A DNA stretch of 64,000 bases from VAZQ01 sp963771845 (GTDB lineage Bacteria; Pseudomonadota; Alphaproteobacteria; Rhizobiales; Xanthobacteraceae). Location of the stretch: contig CAVYVC010000017.1 of assembly GCA_963771845.1 (NCBI GenBank), positions 1 to 64,000 on the forward strand, given 5' to 3'. Position numbers and translations under genes: made by a program. Positions 1-8,684 of this stretch are shown here, one piece after another (position 1 is the first letter of the stretch; every line of letters begins with the position of its first letter). Under the pieces are notes generated by a model, which searched no databases, was not told the DNA's origin, and worked only from the letters and a program-made list of their open reading frames with translations.

Positions 1-200
1 GCGGAAGCCGACCTTGCCGCGTTTCGCCAGGGACTTCGGCAGGCGGGCTATTTCTCGCGCAAGGACATTGCGTTCGCCGACCGTCTGGACGCGGCGCTGA
101 AGGCACGCGGCTTCGAGCCGCTGATCGACCGCACCGAAATCTAAGCCTTCGAGGAGTGGTGGAAGCGCATCGAGGCGCTAATCGGACACGCGCCTTTGTC
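1..200 (+). pseudogene. TIR-domain protein remnant (5' end outside window)
   Basis: Frame 1 reads a TIR-like segment, S-R-K-D-I-A-F-A-D-R-L followed by a stretch ending L-I-D-R-T-E-I, then meets TAA at 142-144. The same frame continues after the stop as A-F-E-E-W-W-K-R-I-E-A-L-I, which is the next part of rhizobial TIR domains, where a Tyr codon normally stands at the stop. Beyond about 190 the frame decays. The first 17 residues (A-A-F-R-Q-G-L-R-Q-A-G-Y) resemble the N-terminal region of ABC_sub_bind proteins instead of a TIR domain, so the remnant may be a recombination chimera. The family call is from memory of motifs; the nonsense codon is seen directly. Confidence 0.6.
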
Positions 201-302
201 GCTGTCGCCGCTCTTGCCCAAATTCATCGAATGCAAGAGCACGCGGCCATGGAAGCGAATCGTTGCAGCCGCGCGTTTCGGTGACTGCAAGAGGACGCAA
301 AC

Positions 303-1262
303 TCACGTTCTGACGACGATTTCACACGCAAGTCCTTCGGCGCGCCAGTCAAAGGTCATTCTGCCTTGTAGTTGGCTGCCAATCATGGCCTTCATCAGTT
401 GAGTGCCAAAGCCTTCCCGCGTGGGCGGCTCAACGTGTGGGCCGCCCGTCTCGGCCCATCGAAGGACAACTTGATTGTTCTCAATTAGCAACCACTCGAC
501 ATGAAGATGGCCATCCGGCACGGACAATGCTCCGTACTTGGCCGCGTTGGTCGCCAATTCGTGGAGCGTCATGGCAATTGCCTGAGCCGTGTTCGGCTCT
601 AACATTAGGCTTGGCCCTTCGACGCGACAGGGCGTCAAGCCTTGCTGACAAAAGGGCGAAAGTTCTTGCGTGACCAGAGTGTGCAAGTCGGCTCCCTTCC
701 AACGGGACTCCGCGAATAACTCAGCGACATTTGAAAGGGCCTGTATCCTTCCTTCAATTGCCCGTTTTAGTTCGTGCGCGGAGTCAGCATGGGAGAGCTG
801 CACGGTCGCCAGCACGATTGACAGCATGTTCTTAGCTCGGTGCTCCGCTTCACGAGCCAGAATGAGCAATTGCGCCTCTCTGCGCTTGCGCTCGGTAATG
901 TCGCGAGCAATTTTAGACGCGCCAATGATTTCGCCTTGAGCATTCCGCACCGGAGAAACGGTGAGCGAAATTTCGATTTGGCTGCCGTCCTTGCGCTGCC
1001 GAACAGTCTCATAATGGTCAGTGCGCTCGCCCCGGTTGATCCGTTCAAGAATCGCCCGCTCCTCCCCTTGGCGGTCGTGCGGAATCAGCATCGTGATTGG
1101 CTTCCCTACGGCCTCTGCGAACGTGTAGCCGAAAAGCCGCTCTGCGCTTTGGTTCCAGCTAGTGATTGTGCCGTGAAGGTCCTTGCTGATGATTGCATCG
1201 TCAGACGACTGAACGATGGCAGCAAGGTATTGCGCTATTTCATCGGTGCGGTTACGCACCAA
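303..1262 (-). CDS. PAS-HWE sensor histidine kinase
   Basis: A 319-residue soluble sensor kinase with no membrane segment. An N-terminal PAS domain (about residues 8-122, with W-N-Q-S-A-E-R-L-F-G-Y and a C-terminal R-D-I-T-E-R-K) is followed by an HWE-type dimerisation box with the probable phosphorylated His141 in E-A-E-H-R-A-K-N. The ATP-binding N box L-H-E-L-A-T-N-A-A-K-Y-G-A-L and the later H-V-E-W supply the H, W and E landmarks of the HWE family. Such kinases in rhizobia often sense light or redox state or feed the general stress response; the ligand cannot be told here. No response regulator is adjacent, so it is probably an orphan. The start places PAS at the usual distance from the N-terminus. 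Confidence 0.93.
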   Translation of the reverse strand: MVRNRTDEIAQYLAAIVQSSDDAIISKDLHGTITSWNQSAERLFGYTFAEAVGKPITMLIPHDRQGEERAILERINRGERTDHYETVRQRKDGSQIEISLTVSPVRNAQGEIIGASKIARDITERKRREAQLLILAREAEHRAKNMLSIVLATVQLSHADSAHELKRAIEGRIQALSNVAELFAESRWKGADLHTLVTQELSPFCQQGLTPCRVEGPSLMLEPNTAQAIAMTLHELATNAAKYGALSVPDGHLHVEWLLIENNQVVLRWAETGGPHVEPPTREGFGTQLMKAMIGSQLQGRMTFDWRAEGLACEIVVRT

Positions 1263-1649
1263 AGTTTCAAGTTCAAATTCATTTTCGGGCAGTCGAGTTC
1301 ATACCTCGCGCCCCCTTCTCAGGGCGTGTCCTACTCCGCTTCTTGAAGTTGTCGGAAATTTTAACGGGCGTGGAATTGAACGGAACCGTCTATGCGAAAG
1401 TCATAGTCATCCGCTTGGCGTTGGGGGTATGCCCATGACCCACCTCCGTGCGTTTCGCCTACCATCACAACTCTAAAAGCGGCAAGCGAGTTCCGTCCCC
1501 GGTTAACCCTCTGTGCCGCTTATGAGTTTAGTGATGGTCGCGAGTAACTGATCTTTCGTGTATGGCTTCGGGAGGGATCCATTCGACTGCACAAACAGGG
1601 CAAGCATTCCGTTCGTAACGGCGCGCCCATCCCCGCGCCGCTGTGGTTC
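1263..1649. other. Intergenic stretch without a supported gene
   Basis: I see no credible gene or RNA. The frame of the downstream protease stays open back to a stop at 1545-1547 but has no good ATG, so the protease N-terminus could begin slightly upstream. Confidence 0.5.
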
Positions 1650-2222
1650 GTGGCCGCCCTTGTGCCGATGGTGCTGTCGCAAATCGTACGGCTACATCAA
1701 TCAGATCCAGCAGCATGGATAGCTTGGGATTACGCTGGGCGTGTCGGAGCCTTGGCGGTCCTTGCGGCTATTCCATCCGCCCGGACTGCCTTCCAGCGAG
1801 AGCAAAACCGAACGACTTATTTGGAGGCCGCCAGCTGGATAGTCGGTATTGTCCTGTTTGACCATTATGTCTGTGGCTGGATCCGCCGCACAATCAATGC
1901 GGCGCTGGGTTACCCTGAACTGCACGGCTGGCTGCATATCTTCGATGCGATTTTTGGCCTAGCCCTTGTTGCCTATAGCGAGGAAATCGTGTTCCGCCGC
2001 TGCGCGCGGCACGTTTTTCAGCCTTATCTGAATGACGGCTACGCCTTGGTTCTCGTCACATCAATATTGTTCGGTGCCTATCACTGGTGGACTGGGTTTG
2101 GGAACGTTATTGAGGCCGTACTGATGGGTATTTTGTTTATGCTGCTCTACCGTCGATCAGCAGCGCTGTGGCCCGTTGTGCTTGCACACTACCTGACCGA
2201 TGTCGTGGATTTTGTGTTATGA
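1650..2222 (+). CDS. CPBP family intramembrane metalloprotease
   Basis: A 190-residue protein with several hydrophobic segments and the CPBP/Abi (CAAX protease and bacteriocin-processing) signatures: E-E-I-V-F-R-R with Glu111/Glu112, F-G-A-Y-H with His145, and a third conserved His180 in L-A-H-Y-L-T-D. These residues bind the catalytic zinc in the membrane. Bacterial members process or degrade membrane peptides; no substrate is indicated here. The start is a GTG at 1650. The frame is open about 100 bases further 5' but lacks a convincing start, so the N-terminus may be slightly longer or truncated. It is a single gene, followed by a dispersed TTATAGG repeat. Confidence 0.85.
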   Translation: MAALVPMVLSQIVRLHQSDPAAWIAWDYAGRVGALAVLAAIPSARTAFQREQNRTTYLEAASWIVGIVLFDHYVCGWIRRTINAALGYPELHGWLHIFDAIFGLALVAYSEEIVFRRCARHVFQPYLNDGYALVLVTSILFGAYHWWTGFGNVIEAVLMGILFMLLYRRSAALWPVVLAHYLTDVVDFVL

Positions 2223-2261
2223 CCAGGAATTGCTTGGGTAGGCGCCCTGGGAACGGGCCAC

Positions 2262-2298
2262 TTATAGGATTATAGGATGCTCCCCCACTGTTGTTGTG
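2262..2298 (+). repeat. TTATAGG dispersed repeat, copy 1
   Basis: TTATAGGATTATAGGATG followed by CTCCCC and TGTTGTTG. Related copies lie at 12806-12839, inverted at 12905-12940, and at 14036-14061. All are intergenic. Confidence 0.6.
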
Positions 2299-2435
2299 CC
2301 TGCCCTGTGATGATGGCGACTGGGGGTTGCTCTAAGCTAATCAGACCGATCTTCACTCTGTAACTGCGCACCCTGCTGCACGTCCCGCGGGGTGCTCTTG
2401 GCACATGGCCTGGCCCGCTATAGCCTCTCTGCCCA

Positions 2436-3089
2436 ATGACGGTGGTGGGCGTGTCTGCCGAAAAGATCGAGGGGGCGATCCTGCGTTTATGGGAGCGCGT
2501 GCTATATTTCTTTTGGGCTGTGGCAGCGGCTGGCGCGGCCATCTTTATCATCCTCTTGGCAGCATGGTGGTTTAAGCTAGGGAATGGCGCTGATGTGTTC
2601 AAGGCATACGGTTGGCTACCGCTGACCGTAACCACGGGAGCCGCGATTTTTGGCATCTGGCGCTGGTTGGACGGCCGTCCCGCGACGACAGTTTTTTTGG
2701 TTCCGGCCGACGATCAAAGCTTCTGGCGTCAGTCACCCCAGAACGATGGCCGGGTAACAACGCAGTTCTGCTTCCGCATGCATGTGATGAACCTGACGGG
2801 CAACTCGGTCACGCTTACAAGGTTGAAGCTGATCCGCCCGCGCTTCAGATCCGACTGTAAGGAACTGGCATCCCGGGTAATCACGCAACACCCAACCCAG
2901 AACGATTACGGGGAACATGCGATCTTGCCACACGCGTTCTCCAGGGTATGTTGCGATCTCATTCTGGACAGGCCCATAGGAAAACCCGGAAAATCCATGA
3001 ATGCCGTGGTAGCGGTAGCTGACGAGCATGGCCGATTTCACAACGTGAAATTTGAAAAGCTCCGCAGCAGCATGACGGAGAGGCACTAA
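2436..3089 (+). CDS. Putative membrane protein with two N-terminal TM segments
   Basis: This 217-residue protein is not recognised. Residues about 20-47 (F-F-W-A-V-A-A-A-G-A-A-I-F-I-I-L-L) and about 57-76 (L-P-L-T-V-T-T-G-A-A-I-F-G-I-W) form two membrane helices. A soluble domain of about 140 residues follows, with beta-rich spacing and no obvious catalytic motif. The stand-alone gene starts at ATG 2436 and lies between the CPBP protease and the first ABC_sub_bind gene. Codon use resembles its neighbours, and the frame is the longest in the interval. Function unknown. Confidence 0.6.
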   Translation: MTVVGVSAEKIEGAILRLWERVLYFFWAVAAAGAAIFIILLAAWWFKLGNGADVFKAYGWLPLTVTTGAAIFGIWRWLDGRPATTVFLVPADDQSFWRQSPQNDGRVTTQFCFRMHVMNLTGNSVTLTRLKLIRPRFRSDCKELASRVITQHPTQNDYGEHAILPHAFSRVCCDLILDRPIGKPGKSMNAVVAVADEHGRFHNVKFEKLRSSMTERH

Positions 3090-3192
3090 AGCGTGTTGGC
3101 GTGTTGCCGGCACTGAGAAGATCGGGTGATTTTGTGGTATGTAGCCGGACCAAGAAGGGGGGGGCCATGAGCCCTCAGGTGCTGTCTCACCG

Positions 3193-3220
3193 CGAAAACC
3201 AAAAATGGTCCCCCTCCCCC
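3193..3220 (+). repeat. Inverted partner of the 8191-8219 repeat
   Basis: Contains CAAAAATGGTCCCCCTCCCC. The reverse complement recurs at 8191-8219, so two inverted copies bracket 5 kb holding two ABC_sub_bind genes and the IS. Confidence 0.6.
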
Positions 3221-3410
3221 TCTGTGGAGCCGCTTTTGATCTGCTTCGATGCCTCAGCAGAATTCCTGAAACTACAAATCGAACAAGTTCTGCAAACACC
3301 GCGACGGCCGATGACATTCGGTGGCGAGCTTGCCGGGATCCCCCAACTGGGACCGCGCGCATGAGGAACACTGCTCAGGGGTGCCAAGTACTGCCTTATA
3401 TCCGTTCATT

Positions 3411-3472
3411 GGGGAGAAGCAGTCCCCAATGCTGCATTGCGGTAATGCAAACTATTGACCCAAAGCGGCGTT
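3411..3472 (+). repeat. ABC_sub_bind tail repeat, 3' half only
   Basis: A partial copy of the dispersed tail repeat (reference copy 4555-4735). It matches the part reading AATGCTGC...GCGGTAATGCAAACTATTGACCC. No gene for this copy survives upstream. Confidence 0.6.
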
Positions 3473-3577
3473 AGGCAGGGTCGAAATTTTGCAGCGCAGC
3501 ACGCCTACCGAATGTGATAATCCTTGGGCCGGCGGCGCGGAAGGGGCATCGCCGACAGCCTGCCGACGAGGTGTCGA

Positions 3578-4549
3578 ATGCGACGACGCGATTTCATCAC
3601 GCTGCTCGGCGGCTCGGCGGCGTGGCCGATCACGGCGCGCGCGCAACAGCCGGCACTGCCGGTCGTCGGATTTTTCCGCAGCACACCATCGGCGCCGTTC
3701 GCGCGTCTGGTAGATGAGTTCCGGGAAGGTCTGAAGGAAACCGGGTTTGTCGAGGGTCAGAACGTCGCGATCGAGCAACGCTGGGCAAATCAGCTGGACC
3801 AGCTTCCAAGCCTCGCGGCTGATCTGGTCCGCAGCCAAGTGAAGGTGATCGTCGGCAACGGCCCGGTGGTGGAGGCGGCCAGGGCCGCGACCAGCACCAT
3901 TCCCATTGTGTTCGTGATCGGCGAAGATCCGGTTGCACGCGGGCTCGTCGCCAGTCTCAATCGGCCCGGCGGCAATCTGACCGGCGTGACGTTCTTCGCC
4001 AACCAGCTCGGTGCGAAACGCATGGAGCTCCTGCACGAGCTTGTGCCCAGGGCCAGGACCGTTGGCCTGCTCGTTGACACGAATTTTGCGGCGTCGGTTG
4101 GCGAGCTGGCGGAAGCAGAAGCAGCGGCTCGCGCTATCGGGCTGCAGGGCTTGGTCATGAAAGTCGAGCATGAGCGCGATTTCGATGCGGTTTTTGCAAA
4201 ACTAGTCCAGGCAGGAGCTGGCGCGCTCTTTGCCAGCGGCAGTCCACTCTTCGCTAGCCACCGGCATACGCTCATTGATCTGGCGGCGCGCCATGCGATG
4301 CCGGCAATCTACGACTTGCGCGATTACGTCGAGGCCGGCGGATTAATCAGTTACGCGGCCAGTTTTGGCGGCGCCTATCGCCAGGCCGGCGTGTATGCCG
4401 GCCGCATTCTGGCCGGCGCCAAGCCTTCCGAGCTGCCGGTTCAGCAGCCGACCAAATTCGAGCTGGTTATCAATCTCAAGACTGCCAAGGCGCTCGGCCT
4501 CACAGTGCCGCTGATCATGCAAATGACCGCCGACGAGGTGATCGAGTAA
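3578..4549 (+). CDS. ABC_sub_bind family substrate-binding protein (Tat-exported)
   Basis: A full-length (323 residues) orphan periplasmic binding protein of Pfam PF04392. It starts at ATG 3578, which gives a twin-arginine signal (M-R-R-R-D-F-I-T-L-L-G-G, then A-A-W-P and A-R-A-Q-Q); the longer frame from 3524 would bury it. Family landmarks are V-V-G-F near the mature start, G-F-V-E-G-Q-N-V, S-T-I-P-I-V-F-V, A-S-L-N-R-P-G-G-N-L-T-G, L-I-N-L-K-T-A-K-A-L-G-L and the terminal D-E-V-I-E. No permease or ATPase is adjacent, which is usual for this expanded family. The ligand is unknown. A tail repeat begins within a few bases of the stop. Confidence 0.93.
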   Translation: MRRRDFITLLGGSAAWPITARAQQPALPVVGFFRSTPSAPFARLVDEFREGLKETGFVEGQNVAIEQRWANQLDQLPSLAADLVRSQVKVIVGNGPVVEAARAATSTIPIVFVIGEDPVARGLVASLNRPGGNLTGVTFFANQLGAKRMELLHELVPRARTVGLLVDTNFAASVGELAEAEAAARAIGLQGLVMKVEHERDFDAVFAKLVQAGAGALFASGSPLFASHRHTLIDLAARHAMPAIYDLRDYVEAGGLISYAASFGGAYRQAGVYAGRILAGAKPSELPVQQPTKFELVINLKTAKALGLTVPLIMQMTADEVIE

Positions 4550-4554
4550 TTTTG

Positions 4555-4735
4555 GCTTCACTTTGCTGCATCTGCTCACGACCGGTTATGGCACAACTCG
4601 GAAGCCCTTGGCTGCGCGAATCAATTCCGCTAACTGGGGTGAAGCGGACAGCAATGCTGCGGCGCGGTAATGCGGGCAATTGACCCTCAAGAGACATGGG
4701 TGGTTCAGAATTGCTGCTGGGCAAAATAGATCACC
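4555..4735 (+). repeat. ABC_sub_bind tail repeat, uninterrupted reference copy
   Basis: Begins just after the stop of the binding-protein gene. Landmarks in order: TTTGCTGCA, CGACCGGTTATGGCAC, GGAAGC(G/C)CTTGGCTGCGCG, ATTCCGCTAACTGGGGTGAA, AATGCTGCGGCGCGGTAATG, TTGACCCTCAAGAGA and a GAATTGCTGCTG end. Other copies or pieces lie at 3411, 15179, 16499, 17941, 19783, 21575 plus 22356, and 45694. Confidence 0.75.
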
Positions 4736-4823
4736 AAGCCCTATTTTCGCCGGCCGCATTTCCTGCTGTAATTAGCGTCGTTGCTAGCCAACGTTGGCGC
4801 GGTCCTGAGCCTTGGGGAAGGCA

Positions 4824-5789
4824 ATGCGACGACGCGATTTCGTCAAGGTGATCGGCGGTACGGTGGCCGCATGGCCGCTTGCGGCGCGCGCGCAGGGACA
4901 ATTCCGGATTGGGCTGCTCGATACCGGCCTGGGCGCGACATTTGCTGTGCCCTTCATGCGCAAGCTCGCGGAACTTGGTTACGTGGAAGGCAGAAACCTC
5001 ATTCTCGAACGCAAGTCTGCGGATGGAAATGTTGGACGTTTGAACGATTTGGCGGCAGAATTGGTACGCGAGCAAGTCGAACTTATTGTGACCGCGGGTA
5101 CCCCAGCGGGATTTGCCGCGAAGGAAGCCACCAGCACGATCCCAATCGTCCTCGGGGCCAATAGCGATCCGGTCGGCGTTGGCCTCGTCGCAAGTCTCGC
5201 TCACCCGGGTGGAAATTTAACTGGCAACTCGCTGATGGCGCCTGACCTGAGCGCGAAGCGCCTGGAGCTGCTGCACGCCGTGGCGCCGGGGATTTCGCAG
5301 TTTGCGATCCTTTGGGATTCCTCAAATTTCGGCATGGCCGCGCGCGTGCGTGAAACGAAAAGTGCGGCCGATCAGTCGCACGCTCTGCTGCACTCCGTCG
5401 GTCCACGCAACCTTGAAGAGTTGGATGCAGCGTTTACCGACCTTCTCAAAGCCCGGCCCGACGCGCTTCTGGTGACGGCCGAACCATTCACCCGGCGCTA
5501 TCTCGCTCGCATTGTTGAGTTCTCGAACAGTAACAAAATTCCGACTATGTTCGAGGACAAGGCATATGTCGCGGCTGGCGGGCTCATGTCCTACGGGCCC
5601 GATTACCAAGACGTCTTCGAGAAGGCAGCCATCTTCGTGGACAAGATATTGAGAGGGGCCAAGCCAGCCGATTTGCCGATCGAGCAGCCCACAAAATTCG
5701 AACTTTTCATCAACCTCAAAACAGCAAAGGCGCTTGGGATAGAGGTGCCAGATCGGCTGCTCGCGCTCGCCGACAAGGTAATCGAGTAG
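4824..5789 (+). CDS. ABC_sub_bind family substrate-binding protein (Tat-exported)
   Basis: A 321-residue paralogue of the preceding gene. ATG 4824 gives the Tat signal M-R-R-R-D-F-V-K-V-I-G-G with A-A-W-P-L-A-A-R-A-Q. It has G-Y-V-E-G-R-N-L, T-S-T-I-P-I-V-L-G, L-V-A-S-L-A-H-P-G-G-N-L-T-G and a terminal D-K-V-I-E. Same strand as its neighbour but separated by the tail repeat, so probably a separate transcript. No transporter partners are nearby. Export to the periplasm as an orphan binding protein is inferred from the family and the signal. Confidence 0.92.
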   Translation: MRRRDFVKVIGGTVAAWPLAARAQGQFRIGLLDTGLGATFAVPFMRKLAELGYVEGRNLILERKSADGNVGRLNDLAAELVREQVELIVTAGTPAGFAAKEATSTIPIVLGANSDPVGVGLVASLAHPGGNLTGNSLMAPDLSAKRLELLHAVAPGISQFAILWDSSNFGMAARVRETKSAADQSHALLHSVGPRNLEELDAAFTDLLKARPDALLVTAEPFTRRYLARIVEFSNSNKIPTMFEDKAYVAAGGLMSYGPDYQDVFEKAAIFVDKILRGAKPADLPIEQPTKFELFINLKTAKALGIEVPDRLLALADKVIE

Positions 5790-6125
5790 GCCAGGCCGAA
5801 CACGAAGCGTCTGACGGGATAGTGATGATCGAGATAAGGTAGACCTACCGCGAGCCGCGCTGGTCACCGCCGGGTTTCGGCTCTAGAACTCGGTTAGCTC
5901 CAAGGAGTTCTAGACTAGTTTCTGTCGCGAAACGCCTGGATTGAGTGGCTACAATTCAAGTTGTATCGATGGATTGGGCACAAATTGACAGGGTACAGCG
6001 GCGTTGACAAGCTTTCAGGCGGTCGATTTTCAGCCCTGAGTTGGAGCTGAGGGGCGGACTTGCCGTTTTGGGCAGAGCAAGCCGCGGCAGCTTTGATCTG
6101 CCGGGAAGCAGTTGCCGAGATAGCG

Positions 6126-7562
6126 TCAAGCGGCTTTTCGTCTGCGAGACGATTGTTTTTGTTTGGCCAGCAGGTCGGCGATTCTCATGAGGTTATTGGC
6201 GAGCACGGCTGCCCCAACCAACAACTCAAAGCGATCTCTTCCCTGTGCGAGACATCGCTTCATGCCGCGACCTCGGAGCAGCACCGAGATGCGACCTTCG
6301 ATGCCGGCGCGAAAGCGCTGACCTTGCTTGAAGTTTGCGCTCTTCTCGAAGCCTTCGCGCTCCGCAGTTTTCTTGCCACCGCGCTGCGGAATGCACACCA
6401 CTTTGACGCCATCGTGCTTGCAGGATGCCAAGTTTTGTTCACTGAAGAAGCCGCGATCCGAGCCGTACAATTCCGGCGCCCGACCAAAGCCTTGTCTGTG
6501 GCGCCGAAGCGAAGGAGTCACGTGGATCTCGTCGGATGGATTTCCGTTCAGCACCTCGTATTGCGTGATCAAGCCTCGCGCGCTTTCCGCGAGGAATACC
6601 TTGTGGCCGAACTCGATGGGCGTTCGCACCTTGCCGCGCTTGATCAGGTCGGTGTGGGGCTCGAAAATGGAATAGATCTTCTGGTCGTTGGGAACCTGCT
6701 CGCCATCCAGTACGCGGCGACGCGCCTGATCGATCACACGGCTGCCAAGCCCGCAAAAGTGCTCGATCTGTTTGCGCAGCTCTTCGGTGGCCATGGCAGC
6801 GAACACGTCCCTGCCGCGCATGCTGCGGGTCGTTTCGAGCGCCGCTCGCGCGTTCCCTACGACCTCTTCGGCAATGCCGATGAGCGCGCGGTATGTTCCG
6901 CTCTGCTGCTCTTGGCGTTGCCTCGTCGTCATGCGCTGGATCTCGTACATGCGACGCCGCGCTGAACGCGTGCGATTGCAAAAACCCTTGATTCGTCGCC
7001 TTTCCAGCGCGTTTGCCAGACGCCGGACCAGGCGCGTGATGACGCGCACGACATCCCACAACAAGGTGTTGTCGGTGGGATGATGAATGTCGGTCTGTAC
7101 CACCGTGGTGTCGACCCGCAGCTTGGCGCCATCCTCCAACCCGAGCTCGACGGCTGCCTGGACTACCAATTCATTAATGGCTTTGAGGGTCTGCGGCGTC
7201 AGACGAACGAAGCTGCGCTGAAAGGCGTCATGTTTAGGCACCGGCGCGCAGTAAAAGTCGGCGAACTGACGCAACGTCAACCCATCGGCAATCCGTTCGC
7301 GCAGCTCGCGATAGTCCCAGTTCTTAAGTCGCATCAGAACCAGCGAGCGCAGGATTTGACTCGGCGTCAATCCGTTGCGACCGCTCCCCGGCTTCTTCAG
7401 TCCTCGAAGCAAATCGCGCCGGATGCACTCGATCATCCCCGCCTGTTCATTGAGAAAGTTGGATATAGCCTCCAGCAGTGGCTCCAGGCGCACACCCGGC
7501 TTGCCCTGCTGCATCAATTCCCAGTCGGCAAAACTGAACTGTCGCGCCGTCGCTCTCGACAC
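6126..7562 (-). CDS. IS transposase, ISNCY / ISDol1-like
   Basis: A 478-residue DDE-type transposase filling most of the IS. The N-terminal part holds a helical DNA-binding region (L-T-P-S-Q-I-L-R-S-L-V-L-M-R-L-K-N-W-D-Y). The catalytic core begins at L-R-V-D-T-T-V-V-Q-T-D-I-H-H-P-T-D, a motif typical of this IS group, with further acidic candidates around Y-G-S-D-R-G-F-F and V-C-I-P-Q-R-G-G-K. The C-terminus is basic (Q-K-Q-S-S-R-R-R-K). No stop or frameshift is visible. Placement in ISNCY versus a neighbouring family is from motif memory and needs ISfinder. Confidence 0.88.
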   Translation of the reverse strand: MSRATARQFSFADWELMQQGKPGVRLEPLLEAISNFLNEQAGMIECIRRDLLRGLKKPGSGRNGLTPSQILRSLVLMRLKNWDYRELRERIADGLTLRQFADFYCAPVPKHDAFQRSFVRLTPQTLKAINELVVQAAVELGLEDGAKLRVDTTVVQTDIHHPTDNTLLWDVVRVITRLVRRLANALERRRIKGFCNRTRSARRRMYEIQRMTTRQRQEQQSGTYRALIGIAEEVVGNARAALETTRSMRGRDVFAAMATEELRKQIEHFCGLGSRVIDQARRRVLDGEQVPNDQKIYSIFEPHTDLIKRGKVRTPIEFGHKVFLAESARGLITQYEVLNGNPSDEIHVTPSLRRHRQGFGRAPELYGSDRGFFSEQNLASCKHDGVKVVCIPQRGGKKTAEREGFEKSANFKQGQRFRAGIEGRISVLLRGRGMKRCLAQGRDRFELLVGAAVLANNLMRIADLLAKQKQSSRRRKAA

Positions 7563-7565
7563 CGC

Positions 7566-7916
7566 TCAGCCCTTCTTCATTTTCGGCGCTTTCGCCCGTT
7601 CTCGCTTCAACGCTTTGATGTACCGCGGCGCAGCCTGTTGCAGCAGCTCCTGTAAGGCGCGGCCATTGTCCAGGCTGCGGCGCACCTCCGGCACCAGCTC
7701 TTCGGGAACATAAACAGCGATGCGGCGGCCTTTCAGTCGGCCATACAGAACATAGCTCGGATGTTGTTCGCCGGACTTGCAGGCTGGGCAGTTCTCGCGC
7801 ACGCATGGGCTGCGACGAAAGCTCAACGATCCGAGAAGCGCGGGCCAAAGCCTTGTCACCTCGCTCTGCAGCCAATGCACAACGTCGGACGGCGATTCGA
7901 ATCGTGCTTCTTTCAT
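7566..7916 (-). CDS. IS accessory protein with Cys cluster (DUF6788-like)
   Basis: A 116-residue protein encoded just upstream of the transposase inside the same inverted repeats and ending 3 bases before the transposase start, so probably co-translated. The middle has C-V-R-E-N-C-P-A-C-K-S-G, a probable metal-binding knuckle, followed by Y-V-L-Y-G-R-L-K-G-R. The C-terminus is Lys/Arg-rich. Proteins of this shape accompany transposases in several rhizobial IS elements; the exact role is unknown. It may help DNA binding. Confidence 0.7.
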   Translation of the reverse strand: MKEARFESPSDVVHWLQSEVTRLWPALLGSLSFRRSPCVRENCPACKSGEQHPSYVLYGRLKGRRIAVYVPEELVPEVRRSLDNGRALQELLQQAAPRYIKALKRERAKAPKMKKG

Positions 7917-8026
7917 GCATTAGTGTGACATAATACACACGTACAAGTCAAACAAAAAAGCAAGTAGCTACAGCATAGAAACCCTTATTTTTCCGTGCTA
8001 ATCTGCGTTTCGCGACAGAAACTAGA

Positions 8027-8085
8027 CTAGCGCTCAAGAACCCGATGACCGGCATTGCCTGCTGTTGCGCGCGTACCGTACCTGC
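8027..8085 (-). pseudogene. ABC_sub_bind 5' remnant beside the IS
   Basis: The minus strand reads R-A-Q-Q-Q-A-M-P-V-I-G-F-L-S-A, the signal-cleavage and first-strand region of an ABC_sub_bind protein, and stops at the IS boundary. I found no continuation on the other side of the IS. Confidence 0.55.
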
Positions 8086-8190
8086 CTTGTCGGGCCGGGC
8101 GGGGAGACGTGAGTTCGATCTCAAAAGACCCCTCACCATTTCGCAATCCGGGTGCGGCGCCTCTGGGGAGAGCCATTCGCAGATCGCTAT

Positions 8191-8219
8191 GGGGGAGGGG
8201 GACCATTTTTGATTTTACG
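8191..8219 (-). repeat. Inverted partner of the 3193-3220 repeat
   Basis: GGGGGAGGGGGACCATTTTT followed by GATTTTACG. It is the reverse complement of the copy at 3193-3220. Confidence 0.6.
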
Positions 8220-8318
8220 GGCTTGCTCCAATGGAAGGCGATTTCACCTCTGTTTACCGGCATCCCGCAGAATTTGGTGATTCTGGAATTTGGGAGAGTT
8301 GGGTAATGTAGTCGGGCT

Positions 8319-8684
8319 ATGAGTTTCCTGATTCGGCTGCTTGTGAATGCGGCGGCGCTGTGGGTTGCCACGCGCATCGTGCCGGGCGTGACATATTCGG
8401 GCGAATTTCTCCCATTTCTCGCCGTGGCGCTCGTCTTCGGCATCGTCAACGCGTTCATCGGGCCCGTGGCGAAGCTGCTCGCGCTCCCTCTGATCATCCT
8501 TACACTTGGCATCTTCGCGTTGGTCGTCAACGGACTGTTGCTGTGGCTGACAAGCGCCCTGTCGGAGTCGTTGGGCCTAGGCTTTCACGTGAGCGGGTTC
8601 TGGGCGGCTCTGTTCGGATCGCTCGTGGTGAGCATCGTCAGCTTGGTGCTCGGGATCTTCGTCGCTCACGAGTCAATGCGCTGA
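8319..8684 (+). CDS. Phage_holin_4_2 (YvlD-like) small membrane protein
   Basis: A 121-residue protein with four hydrophobic helices: R-L-L-V-N-A-A-A-L-W-V-A, F-L-P-F-L-A-V-A-L-V-F-G-I-V-N, L-P-L-I-I-L-T-L-G-I-F-A-L-V-V-N and W-A-A-L-F-G-S-L-V-V-S-I-V. The pattern G-I-V-N-A-F, P-L-x(3)-T-L-G-x-F and N-x-L-x-L-W-L is that of PF04020. Despite the name, most chromosomal members are not holins. They are small inner-membrane proteins of unknown role, sometimes linked to envelope stress. Monocistronic, start ATG 8319. Confidence 0.93.
   Translation: MSFLIRLLVNAAALWVATRIVPGVTYSGEFLPFLAVALVFGIVNAFIGPVAKLLALPLIILTLGIFALVVNGLLLWLTSALSESLGLGFHVSGFWAALFGSLVVSIVSLVLGIFVAHESMR

Larger units (their letters stand above)
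5914..8026 (-). mobile_element. Two-ORF insertion sequence (ISNCY-like)
   Basis: Terminal inverted repeats CTAGTTTCTGTCGCGAAACG at 5915 and its reverse complement ending near 8025, with a CTAG direct repeat on each side (5910-5913 and 8027-8030) as the probable target duplication. The 2.1-kb element carries the transposase and a small accessory ORF on the minus strand. Both ends and both frames are intact, so it may be active. It landed inside or next to an ABC_sub_bind 5' remnant. Confidence 0.88.

Noticed and set aside
8319..8684. Prophage lysis gene
   Set aside because: Phage_holin_4_2 proteins are mostly chromosomal; no other phage gene lies nearby.
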